DNA of 64,000 nt, from NCBI GenBank assembly GCA_020466095.1, contig CM035806.1, positions 59,510,845 through 59,574,844 of the forward strand. The letters are read 5' to 3'. Made by a program: the position numbers and the translations under genes. Each line of letters opens with the position of its first letter. The first letter of the stretch is position 1. Origin of the DNA: Chlorops oryzae. Its lineage: Eukaryota > Arthropoda > Insecta > Diptera > Chloropidae. Below are positions 55,096-64,000 of this stretch, in pieces. Under the pieces are notes generated by a model, which made no database searches, was not told where the DNA came from, and saw only the letters and a list, made by a program, of their open reading frames with translations.

Positions 55096-55838
55096 GTTAT
55101 TCTATAAGCTTTGTATGGGGCATGATTCTTTATATTACTTGTGCTACGTGCTACTACCCCTTCCCCCCCTTTAATGAAGGTTGAGGTTTTGTGCAGATTT
55201 GCCAAAATATCGCTGTGTAGAAGACACAACAAAAATATATAAATTTGTCAATGCGTTATTGGAAATATTCTACATGTGGTTTGCTTGCAATTGCTTTTCC
55301 CACCGATGCAGTTTACTTCGGTAATTAACCATGTGCAAGCATGCATTTTTGCTTGCAAATGCTTTTTCTTTACCCTTTTTGTTAGGTTCGGGTGCACATG
55401 TGGCTGCATTTTTCGTGCGTGCACGTGTGTCCTTGGGATCGAGAAAAAATTTTTTTCGATACCGATATTGCAAGCAAATTTTATTTCGGATATTGACCAT
55501 TTTCAGGCATGTGTTTTGCTTGCAAATGCTTTTTTAACCGACGCAGTTTTCTTCGGTAATTAACCATGTGCAAGCAAATTCTATTTCGGATATTGACCAT
55601 TTTCAAGCATGTGTTTTGCTTGCAAATGTTTTTTTAACCGAAATATTTTGCGAAAAAGAAAAAAAATTTTTTCAAAATTTTCTTATTTATAGTCGCGTCC
55701 TCGTCGATTTCTTTTAAGTACGAAATTGACTTTCTTCGAGTAAGTATTTCTTTTTCCATATTTTTGGTGAATATTAGTTAATGTTTTTCTTTTTCCATAC
55801 CTTATTTCGTTTCAGGATGACGTTCAATGATTTTTACA
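55046..55838. repeat. T-runs and degenerate repeats near the 3' end of the errantivirus
   Basis: After a 30-base T-run (55071-55096), 55265-55640 contains repeated blocks: GCTTGCAAATGCTTTTT (near 55350, 55519 and 55619), TTCGGTAATTAACCATGTGC (55316 and 55551) and ATTTCGGATATTGACCATTT (55483 and 55585). Two to three degenerate copies of a roughly 80-100-base unit. It might be part of the LTR of the minus-strand errantivirus; no LTR ends were recognised. Confidence 0.55.
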
Positions 55839-57131
55839 CTATCGATGATTATTATCTACGTGCGGAGCGGTAATGGTGTCGTTGAATTTGATATTGTTGT
55901 TTTCGTTCTCTTGGTAGAAGTATTTTTCGTTCATAATGATCTGCGTATTCGTAAAATTTTGGTTTTGAATGATTATGGTGCAATTGGAGAAGGATATGAG
56001 TACGTTCTTGTTGAGTGTAATGTTGCGCTTGTCGCAATCGTGTGTGATCTGCGTTTGCTCCGCGTTTTTTATTAGTAGTGTTGATTCGTCTATGTATTGT
56101 ATGGAGATTTTGTTGTTATACTGTAGTCTACATGTGTTAAGAAAAACGCAGTTTCTACTCTTTTTCAGTTCCTTTCGTACCGCATTTTCTGTGAAACTGT
56201 AAGCTGTGTTATCTATTGTTGTGATATGTTCGTCTCTTTCTATAATTTCCTTGTGACTCAGGTTTGGAAGAGGGGTTAACCATTTTACTTCTATTTTTCG
56301 GAAGTTTCTTGGGATTTTTACTGCGATTATTAGTGCTTTGTTTACGTATGACATCACTCCCACTCTGATTAGTTTTACTTTGTAATAGTCCATTTTGAAT
56401 CTTTCGATCTCCTCCGTCGTTAGTATGTTGGGATGCGCCACCCCGTTTTTTGCTGATGAGATACTGTCCTGGATGATGTTGACCTTTTCCTCTATACTTT
56501 TTAGTTTTAGCATCTGGTCATGATAACGGAGGTGCTTAGTGATTTCGTCGTTTTGTCTTTTTACGGTGGTGAATACTTCGTTAACCATGCCCAGATCCTT
56601 TTCCATCGTCCTTTTTATCGTTGAAATGGTTTCGTTGAAAAACTCGTTTATGTATATTTGTTCGTTCAACCCTTTTATGGCGTTATGGCTATTCTGATCT
56701 GCCAATGTCAGGTGCTCTAGGATTTCTTTCCGGTCGTCGTCGTCCATGACTCCAAATAGCCAGTTGGCGGCCGTACCTACTGCGTTCAGAAGTCCTCTTC
56801 GAGATCGATCATTCTCCCTTGGTATTATGGAGCTAATTTTTGATCTGATTGTTCTAATTTCTCCCAGCAGCAGTTCTCTGTTTTTTATTTCTACCGTATC
56901 AACATACTCGTTGATTGTGTTGATGACCTTCAGGATTTCGGCTGGGTGTATCACATGTAGCACGGTGTAGAACTCCTCTATAATTTCTGTTTCTTTTATG
57001 TGGATCTGAACAAATCCTCCTTGTTCGTCTACTGGCGTTATTTGAAGTCGTCCGTAGGTGACTGTTGTTATTAACCCCAAGATGATTATTTTTTCCTGAA
57101 AAGAAAAAGAAAATGGAATTTGCACACACAT
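55839..57131 (-). CDS. env: errantivirus envelope protein lacking its membrane anchor
   Basis: 430 uninterrupted codons. N-terminal hydrophobic segment (EKIIILGLITTVTYG, residues 13-27) as signal peptide; then EQGGFVQIHIKETEIIEEF; a furin-type site with fusion peptide, DRSRRGLLNAVGTAANWLFG (residues about 107-126) and VMDDDDRKEI; long helical region; IIQDSISSAKNGVAHPNIL; and a cysteine-containing C-terminal half (CVFLNTCRL, CDKRNI, ISFSNCTI). The errantivirus env mediates membrane fusion. It ends at IKFNDTITAPHVDNNHR without the transmembrane segment and tail that the copy at 931-2615 has, so the product would be secreted or is truncated. Usual errantivirus Env length is about 450-500 residues. 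Expressed from a spliced mRNA in relatives; no splice site could be fixed here. Confidence 0.9.
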   Translation of the reverse strand: MCVQIPFSFSFQEKIIILGLITTVTYGRLQITPVDEQGGFVQIHIKETEIIEEFYTVLHVIHPAEILKVINTINEYVDTVEIKNRELLLGEIRTIRSKISSIIPRENDRSRRGLLNAVGTAANWLFGVMDDDDRKEILEHLTLADQNSHNAIKGLNEQIYINEFFNETISTIKRTMEKDLGMVNEVFTTVKRQNDEITKHLRYHDQMLKLKSIEEKVNIIQDSISSAKNGVAHPNILTTEEIERFKMDYYKVKLIRVGVMSYVNKALIIAVKIPRNFRKIEVKWLTPLPNLSHKEIIERDEHITTIDNTAYSFTENAVRKELKKSRNCVFLNTCRLQYNNKISIQYIDESTLLIKNAEQTQITHDCDKRNITLNKNVLISFSNCTIIIQNQNFTNTQIIMNEKYFYQENENNNIKFNDTITAPHVDNNHR

Positions 57132-57268
57132 CTACGCTCTTTGTCGCTTTCACAAAGGCTCCTCCACTATCTCCACCTATTTCCGTTGGACAAATAAAAC
57201 AATGTGTTTGCAAATATTCTTAAAAGAATGCTCTATTTCTACCATTTTTTTTTTTTTTTGTGTTATTA

Positions 57269-58096
57269 TTAGTTTGCATGTTGATATGTTATTGCGCATT
57301 TAAATTGTTTATATCTAACATCCCCTTTGCGTGAGATAAATACGGAATATATTTTAGTCTTATATATTATTTTACAGTACTTTCTATTCCCTGGCTTACA
57401 ATTCGCTCTAATTCTTTGAATTTCATTCTGCAAGAACTTTTGCTCCTCCTCCGTCTCATTCCATTCTGCGCGAGTCATCTTTTGCTCCGTTATTAATTTG
57501 TCGAGGAATTTTCTTGAAATTTTACTTTCCTCCACAAAGGCGTCTCGGGGCAAAAAGGCTCGTCCTGAACTTACGACGTCTCGGTATTTTTCCGCAAACC
57601 GCAGCAAATATATTCCGCAATCATTTAGATTTTGTTGTTGGCTGCATTCCGGATATATTAGCGGCATCGCATTTTCCGAGTACTCCGTGGTCTCTGCTGG
57701 ACATTTTCTTTTCGCCTCCCATTGCACAATTGACCTTATTTTTTCTGCGATTTTCTTTGCATCGTGCGGTTTTAGGGAGTCCAGTACGTAGATCGCTGGC
57801 CATGTTACGATTGCCAGCATCCATTGGTTTCGCTCGTGTACTGGGATCACTAGGCTCTCGCACTCGAAGATGTTCACTCTTTTTAGAAAACCGTTCAAAC
57901 GTAATTGTTCCGGCATTGACTTTTCCTTTGATGAGGTTGCGCATGCATAAAAGTGCGTGTCAAATACGTGAATCTTCTTGTTGTTAGCCTTTCTCATCAA
58001 CCATGGCAGCAGGGTGTTGCTATGGTCGTCGTTAAGCCAATTTGTCTCATTGACTCTATCCAAATTCCAATTTGTTTTATTTCTTCTGCACGACAT
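57269..58096 (-). CDS. Ulp1-like (C48) cysteine protease between pol and env
   Basis: 275 intact codons from ATG 58096. C48 hallmarks: NWLND (residues 19-23, substrate-contact Trp), LLPWLM; LVIPVHERNQWMLAIV (82-97); the acid in YVLDSLKPHD (D106); Q154 and the nucleophile in NLNDCGIYLLRFAEKY (C160). This family (Ulp1/SENP) removes SUMO or related modifiers. The residue directly before the Trp, normally the catalytic His, is Gln (NQW, residue 91); a nearby His87 might substitute, so activity is doubtful. The C-terminal 100 residues are basic and charged, with no match I recognise. It lies 357 bases after pol and 137 before env on the same strand, so it is part of the element. A decayed homologue is at 1-761, there after env. 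To my knowledge errantiviruses are not described with such a gene. Confidence 0.8.
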   Translation of the reverse strand: MSCRRNKTNWNLDRVNETNWLNDDHSNTLLPWLMRKANNKKIHVFDTHFYACATSSKEKSMPEQLRLNGFLKRVNIFECESLVIPVHERNQWMLAIVTWPAIYVLDSLKPHDAKKIAEKIRSIVQWEAKRKCPAETTEYSENAMPLIYPECSQQQNLNDCGIYLLRFAEKYRDVVSSGRAFLPRDAFVEESKISRKFLDKLITEQKMTRAEWNETEEEQKFLQNEIQRIRANCKPGNRKYCKIIYKTKIYSVFISRKGDVRYKQFKCAITYQHAN

Positions 58097-58453
58097 TGCG
58101 TTCCGCTCGACCTTTCTTGTATATCTCTTTTGATGGTTTAAATGTTTTTCGACATATGCTGAGTGGTTGAGGTTCGTATTGATTTGAAAAATATTTTTAG
58201 CTGACGGGAGTTCGATTCCGATCGAAGTGGCATTGCGTGAAGTGCATGCAAAAAAAAATTTTTAATTTTTTTTTCTTTGCCTTTAGGAATTGCTATATTC
58301 ACACTTCTCGTAAACGCCTTGGTTGGCATATTACATCTTCGGTGGTTTAAGTTATTGTATTTTAAGTGTGTGCTTTATATTCTTTGTTCGTTAAAAAAAA
58401 TTTTGCATTACTTATATATTTTTTTTTTTTGTTTTGTCGCCGTAAGGCTCGGG
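58097..58453 (-). other. spacer between pol and the Ulp1-like gene
   Basis: AT-rich with A/T-runs and no open frame of note. Might hold the splice acceptor for a subgenomic mRNA of the protease; no site is clear. Confidence 0.4.
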
Positions 58454-60804
58454 TTATTGTTTTGTTTGTTGTTCTTTTTGATGATGTCGCTTTATTAAGT
58501 TTTTGTGGAATGTTTTTTCTTTTCCTTTGATTTTCAATTTTACATTCACCGGCGTTGGAATTGATACAATCGAATAAGGGCCTTCCCAAATGGGAGAGAA
58601 TTTGTTTTTTCGGTTTTGGTTCTTTAGCCACACCTTGTCTGCCGTCTGAAATTCTTTTACTTTCGAGCCCTTATCGTAGTAGCGTTTTGATTTTTCTTTA
58701 GCTATTTTTTGGTTTTCTCGTACTAACTGATGGGTGCGCTGGATTTGATATTTTAATATTTTTGCAAAATCGTCTGTGTTGTACAGTGGCTCCGGTTTTC
58801 TTTTTAAGTTAAGTGGGATGTCGGCTTCAAATCCAAAAAGTATTTTGCAAGGTGTTTGTTTTGTGGATGAATGTACTGTGTTGTTATGCACGTGCATAGC
58901 GTGGTGCAGCCATTCATCCCAATTTGTGCCATCTTCATTGACGAAATTTCGGAAAAATTCCGCAAGAGGTCGGTGACTCCTTTCAAGAGCACCATTGGCT
59001 TGGGGGTGGTATGGTGAAGTTTGGGATTTCTTGATTCCAAGAATTTTGCAAACTTCCTTAAATAATTTCGACGTAAAGTTTGTGCCGTTATCCGTGATTA
59101 AAACCTTTGGTATCTGGAATTTTGATATTATCCCGTTGAAAAAAACTTTCGCCACTGTTGCCGCCTCTGCATCCGGAATAGCTGTGCAGATGAAAAATTT
59201 TGAAAAATCGTCTATGAATGTTAAGATGTATTTGTTTCCTCTCGATGTTTCCGGTAGGGGGCCTACCATATCCATATAAACTTTGTAGAAGGGGCCATGA
59301 GCTATGTCTGTGAGTACCATGGGCATTCTTTCTACTTTTGAGCATTTATTCCGTTGGCATTTCTCGCAGTTTTTTATATAATTTCGAATCTCTCTATGCA
59401 TGCCGTTCCACTTGTACTGCCGTCGAATGCGGAAATATGTTTTTATAGCTCCCTTGTGACCTCCTAATGGTCCATCGTGGAAATTTTTAAGCACCTCTTC
59501 GATGTCCTTTCTCTGTGTTAAAAATTCTGCTAAATCCTCTGTCTCTGGGTGATCTGTGGGGTTTGTATCTTCCGAATCACCTCTGCTTTTCTTTGACTCT
59601 GTATTTTCACCGCTCTGCTCTATTTTTGACTGTGTTTGTGCTCTTGTTACCACTGCTACAAGATTATTTTCATATGGTAATCGACTCAATGCGTCTGCGT
59701 TTAAATTATATTTTCCAGCTTTGTAACAGATTTCGAAATCGAATTCCGAGAGCTTATGGCGGAACCTCGCCAATCGGGATGTTTGATCCTTTAGATTTGC
59801 TATTCCTTTTAGAGGTTTGTGGTCTGTGTAAACCGTAAAGGGGCGGCCTAAGAGGTAGCACCGGAAATTTTTAGTCGCCCACACAATGGCAAGAAATTCC
59901 TTTTCGATTGTTGAGTATCGTTTCTCAGTTGCGCTTAATGCTCGGCTTGCAAACGCGATCGGCTGGTCGTCGCCCGGCTCGCCTTGTGAGAGCACCGCTC
60001 CTAGTGCTTCGTTACTTGCATCCGTTGTTAACAGGAATGGCTTTGTGAAATCTGCATACTTTAACAGTGGTGGACTAGTTATTGCAGCTTTAATGGCTAT
60101 TACTGCCATTTGGCATGCCTCCGTCCAAACGAACTCGGCATCTTTTCTTAGCAGTGATGTCAAAGGTAGAAGAAGCGCTGCTGCATTCGGAATGAATTTT
60201 CGGTAGTAGTTTGCCAGTCCAAGGAATGCTTGCAATTCTTTCTTATTTTTTGGTATCGGGAAAATTTTTACACATTCGACCTTACTTGGGTCCGGCCTTG
60301 GTCGGAACACTTGTGACCCAAATAGACAACTTCTTTTCTTAAGAATTGACATTTTTCCGTTTGTATTTTCAATTGGCTGCTTCTTAGGGCTTGTATTACT
60401 TTACGTAGCCTTATTTCGTGTTGTTTAAGGTTACTTCCGTAAATTACTATGTCGTCCAAATAAACAAAACAATCGACGCCTTGCAAGCCGGTCAGAACAT
60501 TATTCATAATCCTTTGAAAGGTTGCCGGAGCTCCGGAGAGCCCGAATGGCATTCTTACGAATTCGTAATGTCCTATTCCAGTACTGAATGCTGTTTTTTC
60601 TCTGTCTTTCTCGTTTACAAGCACTTGATGGTATCCGCTTGCCAGGTCCAGCGTTGTGAAATATCGGCTGCAACCGAGTTGGTCGAGAATCTCATCAATG
60701 CGGGGTATAGGAAATACTTGCTTGACGGTTACGTTATTCAGCTGCCGAAAATCGACCACCAATCGCCATTTCGAATTGTACGAACAATCAGAATTTTCCA
60801 ACAA
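58454..60804 (-). pseudogene. pol: pol of the Ulp1-carrying errantivirus: RT (partial), RNase H, integrase
   Basis: RT starts inside the fingers (KWRLVVDFRQLNNVT, 60775) and shows FPIPRIDEILDQLG, DLASGYHQVLV, MPFGLSGAPATFQ and YLDDIVIYG (60455 region). A frameshift near 60300 passes to the frame 60352-58454: LQAFLGLANYYRKFIPN, RNase H (LTTDASNEALGAVLSQGEP, YSTIEKEFLAIVWATKNF, VYTDHKPL, NADALSR) and integrase with zinc domain (GGHKGAIKTYFRIRRQY, CEKCQRNK), D in YMDMVGPLPE, D in ITDNGTNF, E in GALERSHRPL and the WLKNQNRKNKFSPIWEGPY C-terminal domain. The last residues are GKEKTFHKNLIKRHHQKEQQ. RNase H and integrase are intact; only the one frameshift and the missing 5' part are seen. Confidence 0.93.
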
Positions 60805-62588
60805 AATTTATTTGTGGTTTTGGTCGGCTTTCACTGCTCATCGAGCTTGCATTTGTACATTGCTTCGCTTCTTTCATTTCACGCCCCTTTACTAATATGA
60901 AACGAGTATGGCAGCGAAGAAATGAAAATGCTTACTATGTTTGTGCAAGTGCGTGCTTTAGCCAGTGAAAGGTCCAAAAATCTATATTCTCTAATCTATG
61001 TTCTAAGAACGATAAGTCTTGCTCACCGAATGCGTATCTGCCTTTGCTTACTCCTTCGCCTTCACACCCCGTCTACTAATGGCATTTTCTTCCACTAGTA
61101 GTGCAGCGAAAAAGTTGAATCGTTGCAAAGACAGCCTGCGCCTTCTGGTCCAGCTCTTTATAGGGAGGAAAAACAATAATATCTCGGACGTTTATATATT
61201 ATTCTCGCGTAATTAAAATCGCATGTTCTAAGAACGAAAAATTGGGTTTATAGTTAAAACGAGCTTGTTAGGAAGTTAAAAATCAATTGTAAAAATTATT
61301 TTTGACTCATTCGCATATATACCTACAACATACATAGATATGTAGGTAGATGAATATGTACATACGTAGTAGGTCAGTTAAACAAATGCGTTTATTCAAT
61401 TCAACATAAATTTCTCTTTTGCCGACACTCAAATTTTTTTTCTCTTCCTTTTTCTGTTTTTTTTTTTTTGTTGTTTGAGAAATTCACACTTTTTATATCA
61501 AGAAAGTATTTTTGTATGTATGTATGTTCGTGCTAAAAGGAACGAGCCTTTCTCAAAGAGATATTCCAACACAATGTTACTTTCGTTTGATCGCGAGCCA
61601 ACAACGAAATCCGTTGAAGCTGCATTAATGACTTGAATCTCTGGACAGGTAAAAGGCAAATATCCCATTCGGGCCTAGTCCAATTCTTGATTAAAAATAT
61701 TTACCAAAATATTCTTTCTCATTTTTCCTTTTTCCCCCAGTTATTTGTGGCAGATATTATGAACAGCGCACATCCGGGAATGCTCGCTAAACGTATTATC
61801 TTTCCCTCGGTACGTCAAAGATTTATACAGCCAGACACGAAGGATCCACCTAGTCGGTTTGTGACATTGTCATATTTTTAAAACTGCAAGCAGTTCCGGG
61901 TGGGTCAGTCGGCGCCAACTGTATCGCTATTTGACTGCACCTTTATGAAATAACCGACATTGACGATCAGGTCTCTTGTAACTCCTGGCGTATCTTCAAT
62001 CCCAAACCCAGAAATTTCCCTATTCCTGCACTATGGCGAGGAGTCTGGCGGACACTTGCCCTTGGATGAGTAGTAATCTCGCCACTCCTCTCTACTCTGT
62101 TCGGTTGCTGTCGTTGCCCGAGGGTACGATCCACCAACCGTCACTAATTAATTTTGTTCCACTCTCCACGGATCCTGGTCCGTCTATCCACAAGAGCCTG
62201 ATACTTTCCCAGTTCTCCGAAAGTTCTCAGGGGTACCCTTTTTATATCTCACAAGCACTTTGTATGGTTAATAAAAACAATTGTATTTTGTAACGCACAA
62301 TAAAATAAAAAAAAAATTTTCAACTTTTAGGCACTCACCCATTTCGCCATCGCCCTGCTCGTTGTTTTTTCCGTTGTCTGCATGGTCCTACGATTTTGTA
62401 ACGATTTGGATTTTGTTTTACTTGCTTCTAAAATTGTCACTAAACACGTGCACACTTGGAAGGAATTCAAGGAAATTTTTTTTTCAATTATTTTACAATT
62501 TCTGTTTCCTTTTATATATTTTGTCACTTGTTCACTTTGTTTTCAATTGTTCTTTTTTGTACTTTTTCCCTTTTTTCCTTTTAATATT
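60805..62588. other. unassigned stretch between errantivirus and mariner
   Basis: About 1.8 kb. Short chance frames only; the one at 61633-61881 has a pyrimidine tract with CAG at 61725-61740 like a splice acceptor, but no protein similarity. Around 60880-61110 TTCACGCCCC and TTCACACCCCGTC with ACTAAT follow each other at 150-200 bases as weak repeats. Short ATGTA/GTACAT runs at 61315-61375. No LTR recognised. Confidence 0.4.
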
Positions 62589-63876
62589 AGGTGTAGTAAA
62601 AGGAAATCCATTATTTTTGCATTAAATTGAGGGCTTTATTTAAGATAGTTAGAATGACCCGATTTAGGTCAAATATGCGCCGTTTTGTTCGATAACTTGT
62701 TGCCATTTTAAAGGTAATTTCATTATGCCTCTCTCATAGAAGCCCCTCGTTCCTATTAGCAAAAAATTGAGACAGTCGAATTTCAGAAGCCTCTCTTGAA
62801 GCGAATGTTTCACCAGCAAAATTGTTCGCCATGGACAGGAACAGATGGTAATCACTTGGTGCCAGGTCCGGACTATAAGGTGGATGCAGAAGAACCTCCC
62901 AACCAAACTCCCGAAGCTTCTGGCGAGTCACTATCGATGTGTGTGGCCTGGCGTTGTCCTGATGGAACACAATTCCTCTCCTATTGCCCAAAGCTGGCCG
63001 CTTATGGGCGATTGCTTCCTTCAGACGGTCCAATTGTTGATAGTAGAGTTCCGAGTTAAGAGTTTTGCCGTATGGGAGCAGCTCATAGTAGATAATTCCC
63101 TGCCAATCCCACCAAACACACAGCAAAACCTTCCTGGCCGTCAATCCTGGCTTGGCCACCGTTTCCGCCGGTTCACCGTGTTTCGACCACGACCGTTTTC
63201 GCTTGACGTTGTCGTAAGTGACCCACTTTACATCACCAGTCACCAACCGCTTCAGAAATGGGTCGATTTTGTTGCGGTTCAGCAGCGATTCGCAGATGGA
63301 AATTCGGTCTATGAGGTTTTTTTTTGCGTTAACTCGTATGGCACCCAAACATCAAGCTTCTTTGTGTATCCAGCCTTATTCAAATAGTTCCAAACGGTTT
63401 TTTGTGCAATCTTTAGCTCTTTTGCAATCGAAGCAGTGCTAACATGACGGTCGGACTCGATAATTTCCATGATTTTATCGACATTTTCGACAATTGGCCT
63501 TCCAGTGCGTGGTGCATCCTTGACATCGAAGTTACCGGAACGGAATCGACGAAACCAAAATTGCGCATGATTGGCTGTTACAGTATCAGGTCCATAAACG
63601 CTATTCACATTTTTAGCCACCTGGCTTGCGTTTTCTCCCTTATCGAAGAAAAACTGTAAAATGTAGTGAATTTTCTCTTTGCTGATGTCCATCTTTGACA
63701 AGCTCTCAAACAAAACTGAATCAATCAATCAAAAAAGTGTCAAAAAAGCTTTTTTAGTAGGAACTGTCATCTTTCTAATGCCCCCTAGCGGAACACGATC
63801 GGACTTATACAACGCGAGATGCAGATAAATAACGCCATCTATTGGAAAAATAATGGATTTCTTTTTACTACACCTA

Positions 63877-63877
<1 letters not shown>
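62589..63877 (-). mobile_element. mariner transposon, full length
   Basis: TTAGGTGTAGTAAAAGG at 62589 and its reverse complement ending 63877 form terminal inverted repeats of about 32 bases with one mismatch, flanked by TA on both sides (62587-62588, 63878-63879). 1289 bases, the usual mariner length. It carries a transposase gene on the minus strand with one frameshift. Confidence 0.95.
62734..63728 (-). pseudogene. mariner transposase, one frameshift
   Basis: ATG at about 63695 (MDISKEKIHYILQFFFDKG) opens the N-terminal helix-turn-helix region: ASQVAKNVNSVYGPDTV, FWFRRFRSGNFDVKDAPRTG, then WNYLNKAGYTKKLDVWVPYEL. A frameshift in the T/A run near 63316-63330 moves to the frame 63348-62734 with WVTYDN, VLLCVWWDWQGIIYYELL (first D), VFHQDNARPH (second D) and LHPPYSPDLAPSDYHLF (third D). 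The last two Asp fit D34D of mariner. Transposase cuts and reinserts the element at TA. The WVPYEL(T) motif is the mariner signature. Apart from the frameshift near the middle the gene looks complete. Confidence 0.93.
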
Positions 63878-63909
<32 letters not shown>

Positions 63910-64000
63910 TTTTTTAAATGAGATTTACAGTTAAAGATGAAGAAAAACTGTCTTTAACACACTTCCTTTTTTAACTAAAAGATTTTGCACAAATTTTTGT
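63878..64000. other. AT and T-run sequence at window end
   Basis: TATATA repeats and a 30-base T-run follow the mariner target TA; nothing else seen. Confidence 0.5.

Larger units (their letters stand above)
55839..60804 (-). mobile_element. errantivirus with pol, Ulp1-like protease and env (5' and 3' ends missing)
   Basis: Minus strand in order: RT (60804-60268), rest of RT/RNase H/integrase (60352-58454), Ulp1-like protease (58096-57269), env (57131-55839). Truncated at its 5' side inside RT at about 60790, so protease, gag and 5' LTR are missing; no 3' LTR recognised. Pol is closest by motif to the PTP-carrying element at 8-22 kb, with a normal pol end (KTFHKNLIKRHHQ) instead of a PTP. 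Confidence 0.85.

Noticed and set aside
59515..60206. Two plus-strand ORFs of about 106 codons
   Set aside because: Antisense shadows of RNase H and integrase of the minus-strand errantivirus.
61633..61881. 82-codon ORF with a splice-acceptor-like upstream tract
   Set aside because: No recognisable domain, no conserved partner exon nearby, AT-rich surroundings.

Overview
The window is eukaryotic DNA from an insect, most likely a higher (cyclorrhaphan) fly. It is AT-rich, carries no recognisable single-copy host gene, and consists almost entirely of transposable elements nested in one another: Ty3/gypsy elements (412/mdg1-like and 17.6-like errantiviruses with env), BEL/Pao elements, Jockey-type and other non-LTR elements, hAT, mariner and other DNA transposons. 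The clade mix fits a dipteran; assignment to a family such as Tephritidae is only a guess.

Layout. 1-2615 (minus): decayed errantivirus env followed by a Ulp1-like (C48) cysteine protease remnant. 2755-3276 (plus): an intact unrecognised 173-codon ORF. 4764-5490: a hAT-like non-autonomous element with an 8-bp target duplication. About 5.8-32.7 kb (plus): a 412/mdg1-like retrotransposon split by three insertions: (a) 8391-22247, a 17.6-like errantivirus flanked by GGAT, whose pol runs in frame into a protein tyrosine phosphatase (PTP) domain that is itself broken by a non-LTR element; (b) 22958-23695, the 3' end of a non-LTR element; (c) 25039-32309, a BEL/Pao element with near-identical LTRs and a PHD finger in Gag. 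33.1-38.6 kb (plus): a second BEL/Pao fragment (integrase plus envelope), split by a hAT transposase relic. 39.6-43.67 kb: errantivirus env fragments (minus) next to a Jockey-type ORF1 (plus), with a 1.27-kb direct duplication that looks like an assembly problem. 43.67-48.55 kb (plus): LTR, primer site, short membrane ORF and gag of another 412-like element, with a hAT relic in its leader. 48.55-51.2 kb (minus): 17.6-like protease-RT fragment and LTR. 51.55-55.05 kb: a DNA transposon with 127-bp perfect inverted repeats around a DDE-like gene, itself interrupted by a 446-bp element with 8-bp target duplication. 55.84-60.8 kb (minus): the best preserved errantivirus, ordered pol, Ulp1-like protease, env. 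62589-63877 (minus): a complete-length mariner.

Most notable: the errantivirus-type elements carry captured host-like enzyme genes next to the pol-env junction, a classical PTP fused to integrase in one and a SUMO-protease-like C48 enzyme in two others. In the two C48 copies the gene sits on opposite sides of env. Both enzyme classes act on host signalling or SUMO pathways, so a role in host manipulation is conceivable. That is inference; every copy seen here has catalytic damage.

Limits: all family calls are from reading motifs by eye. Boundaries described as approximate could be off by tens of bases.
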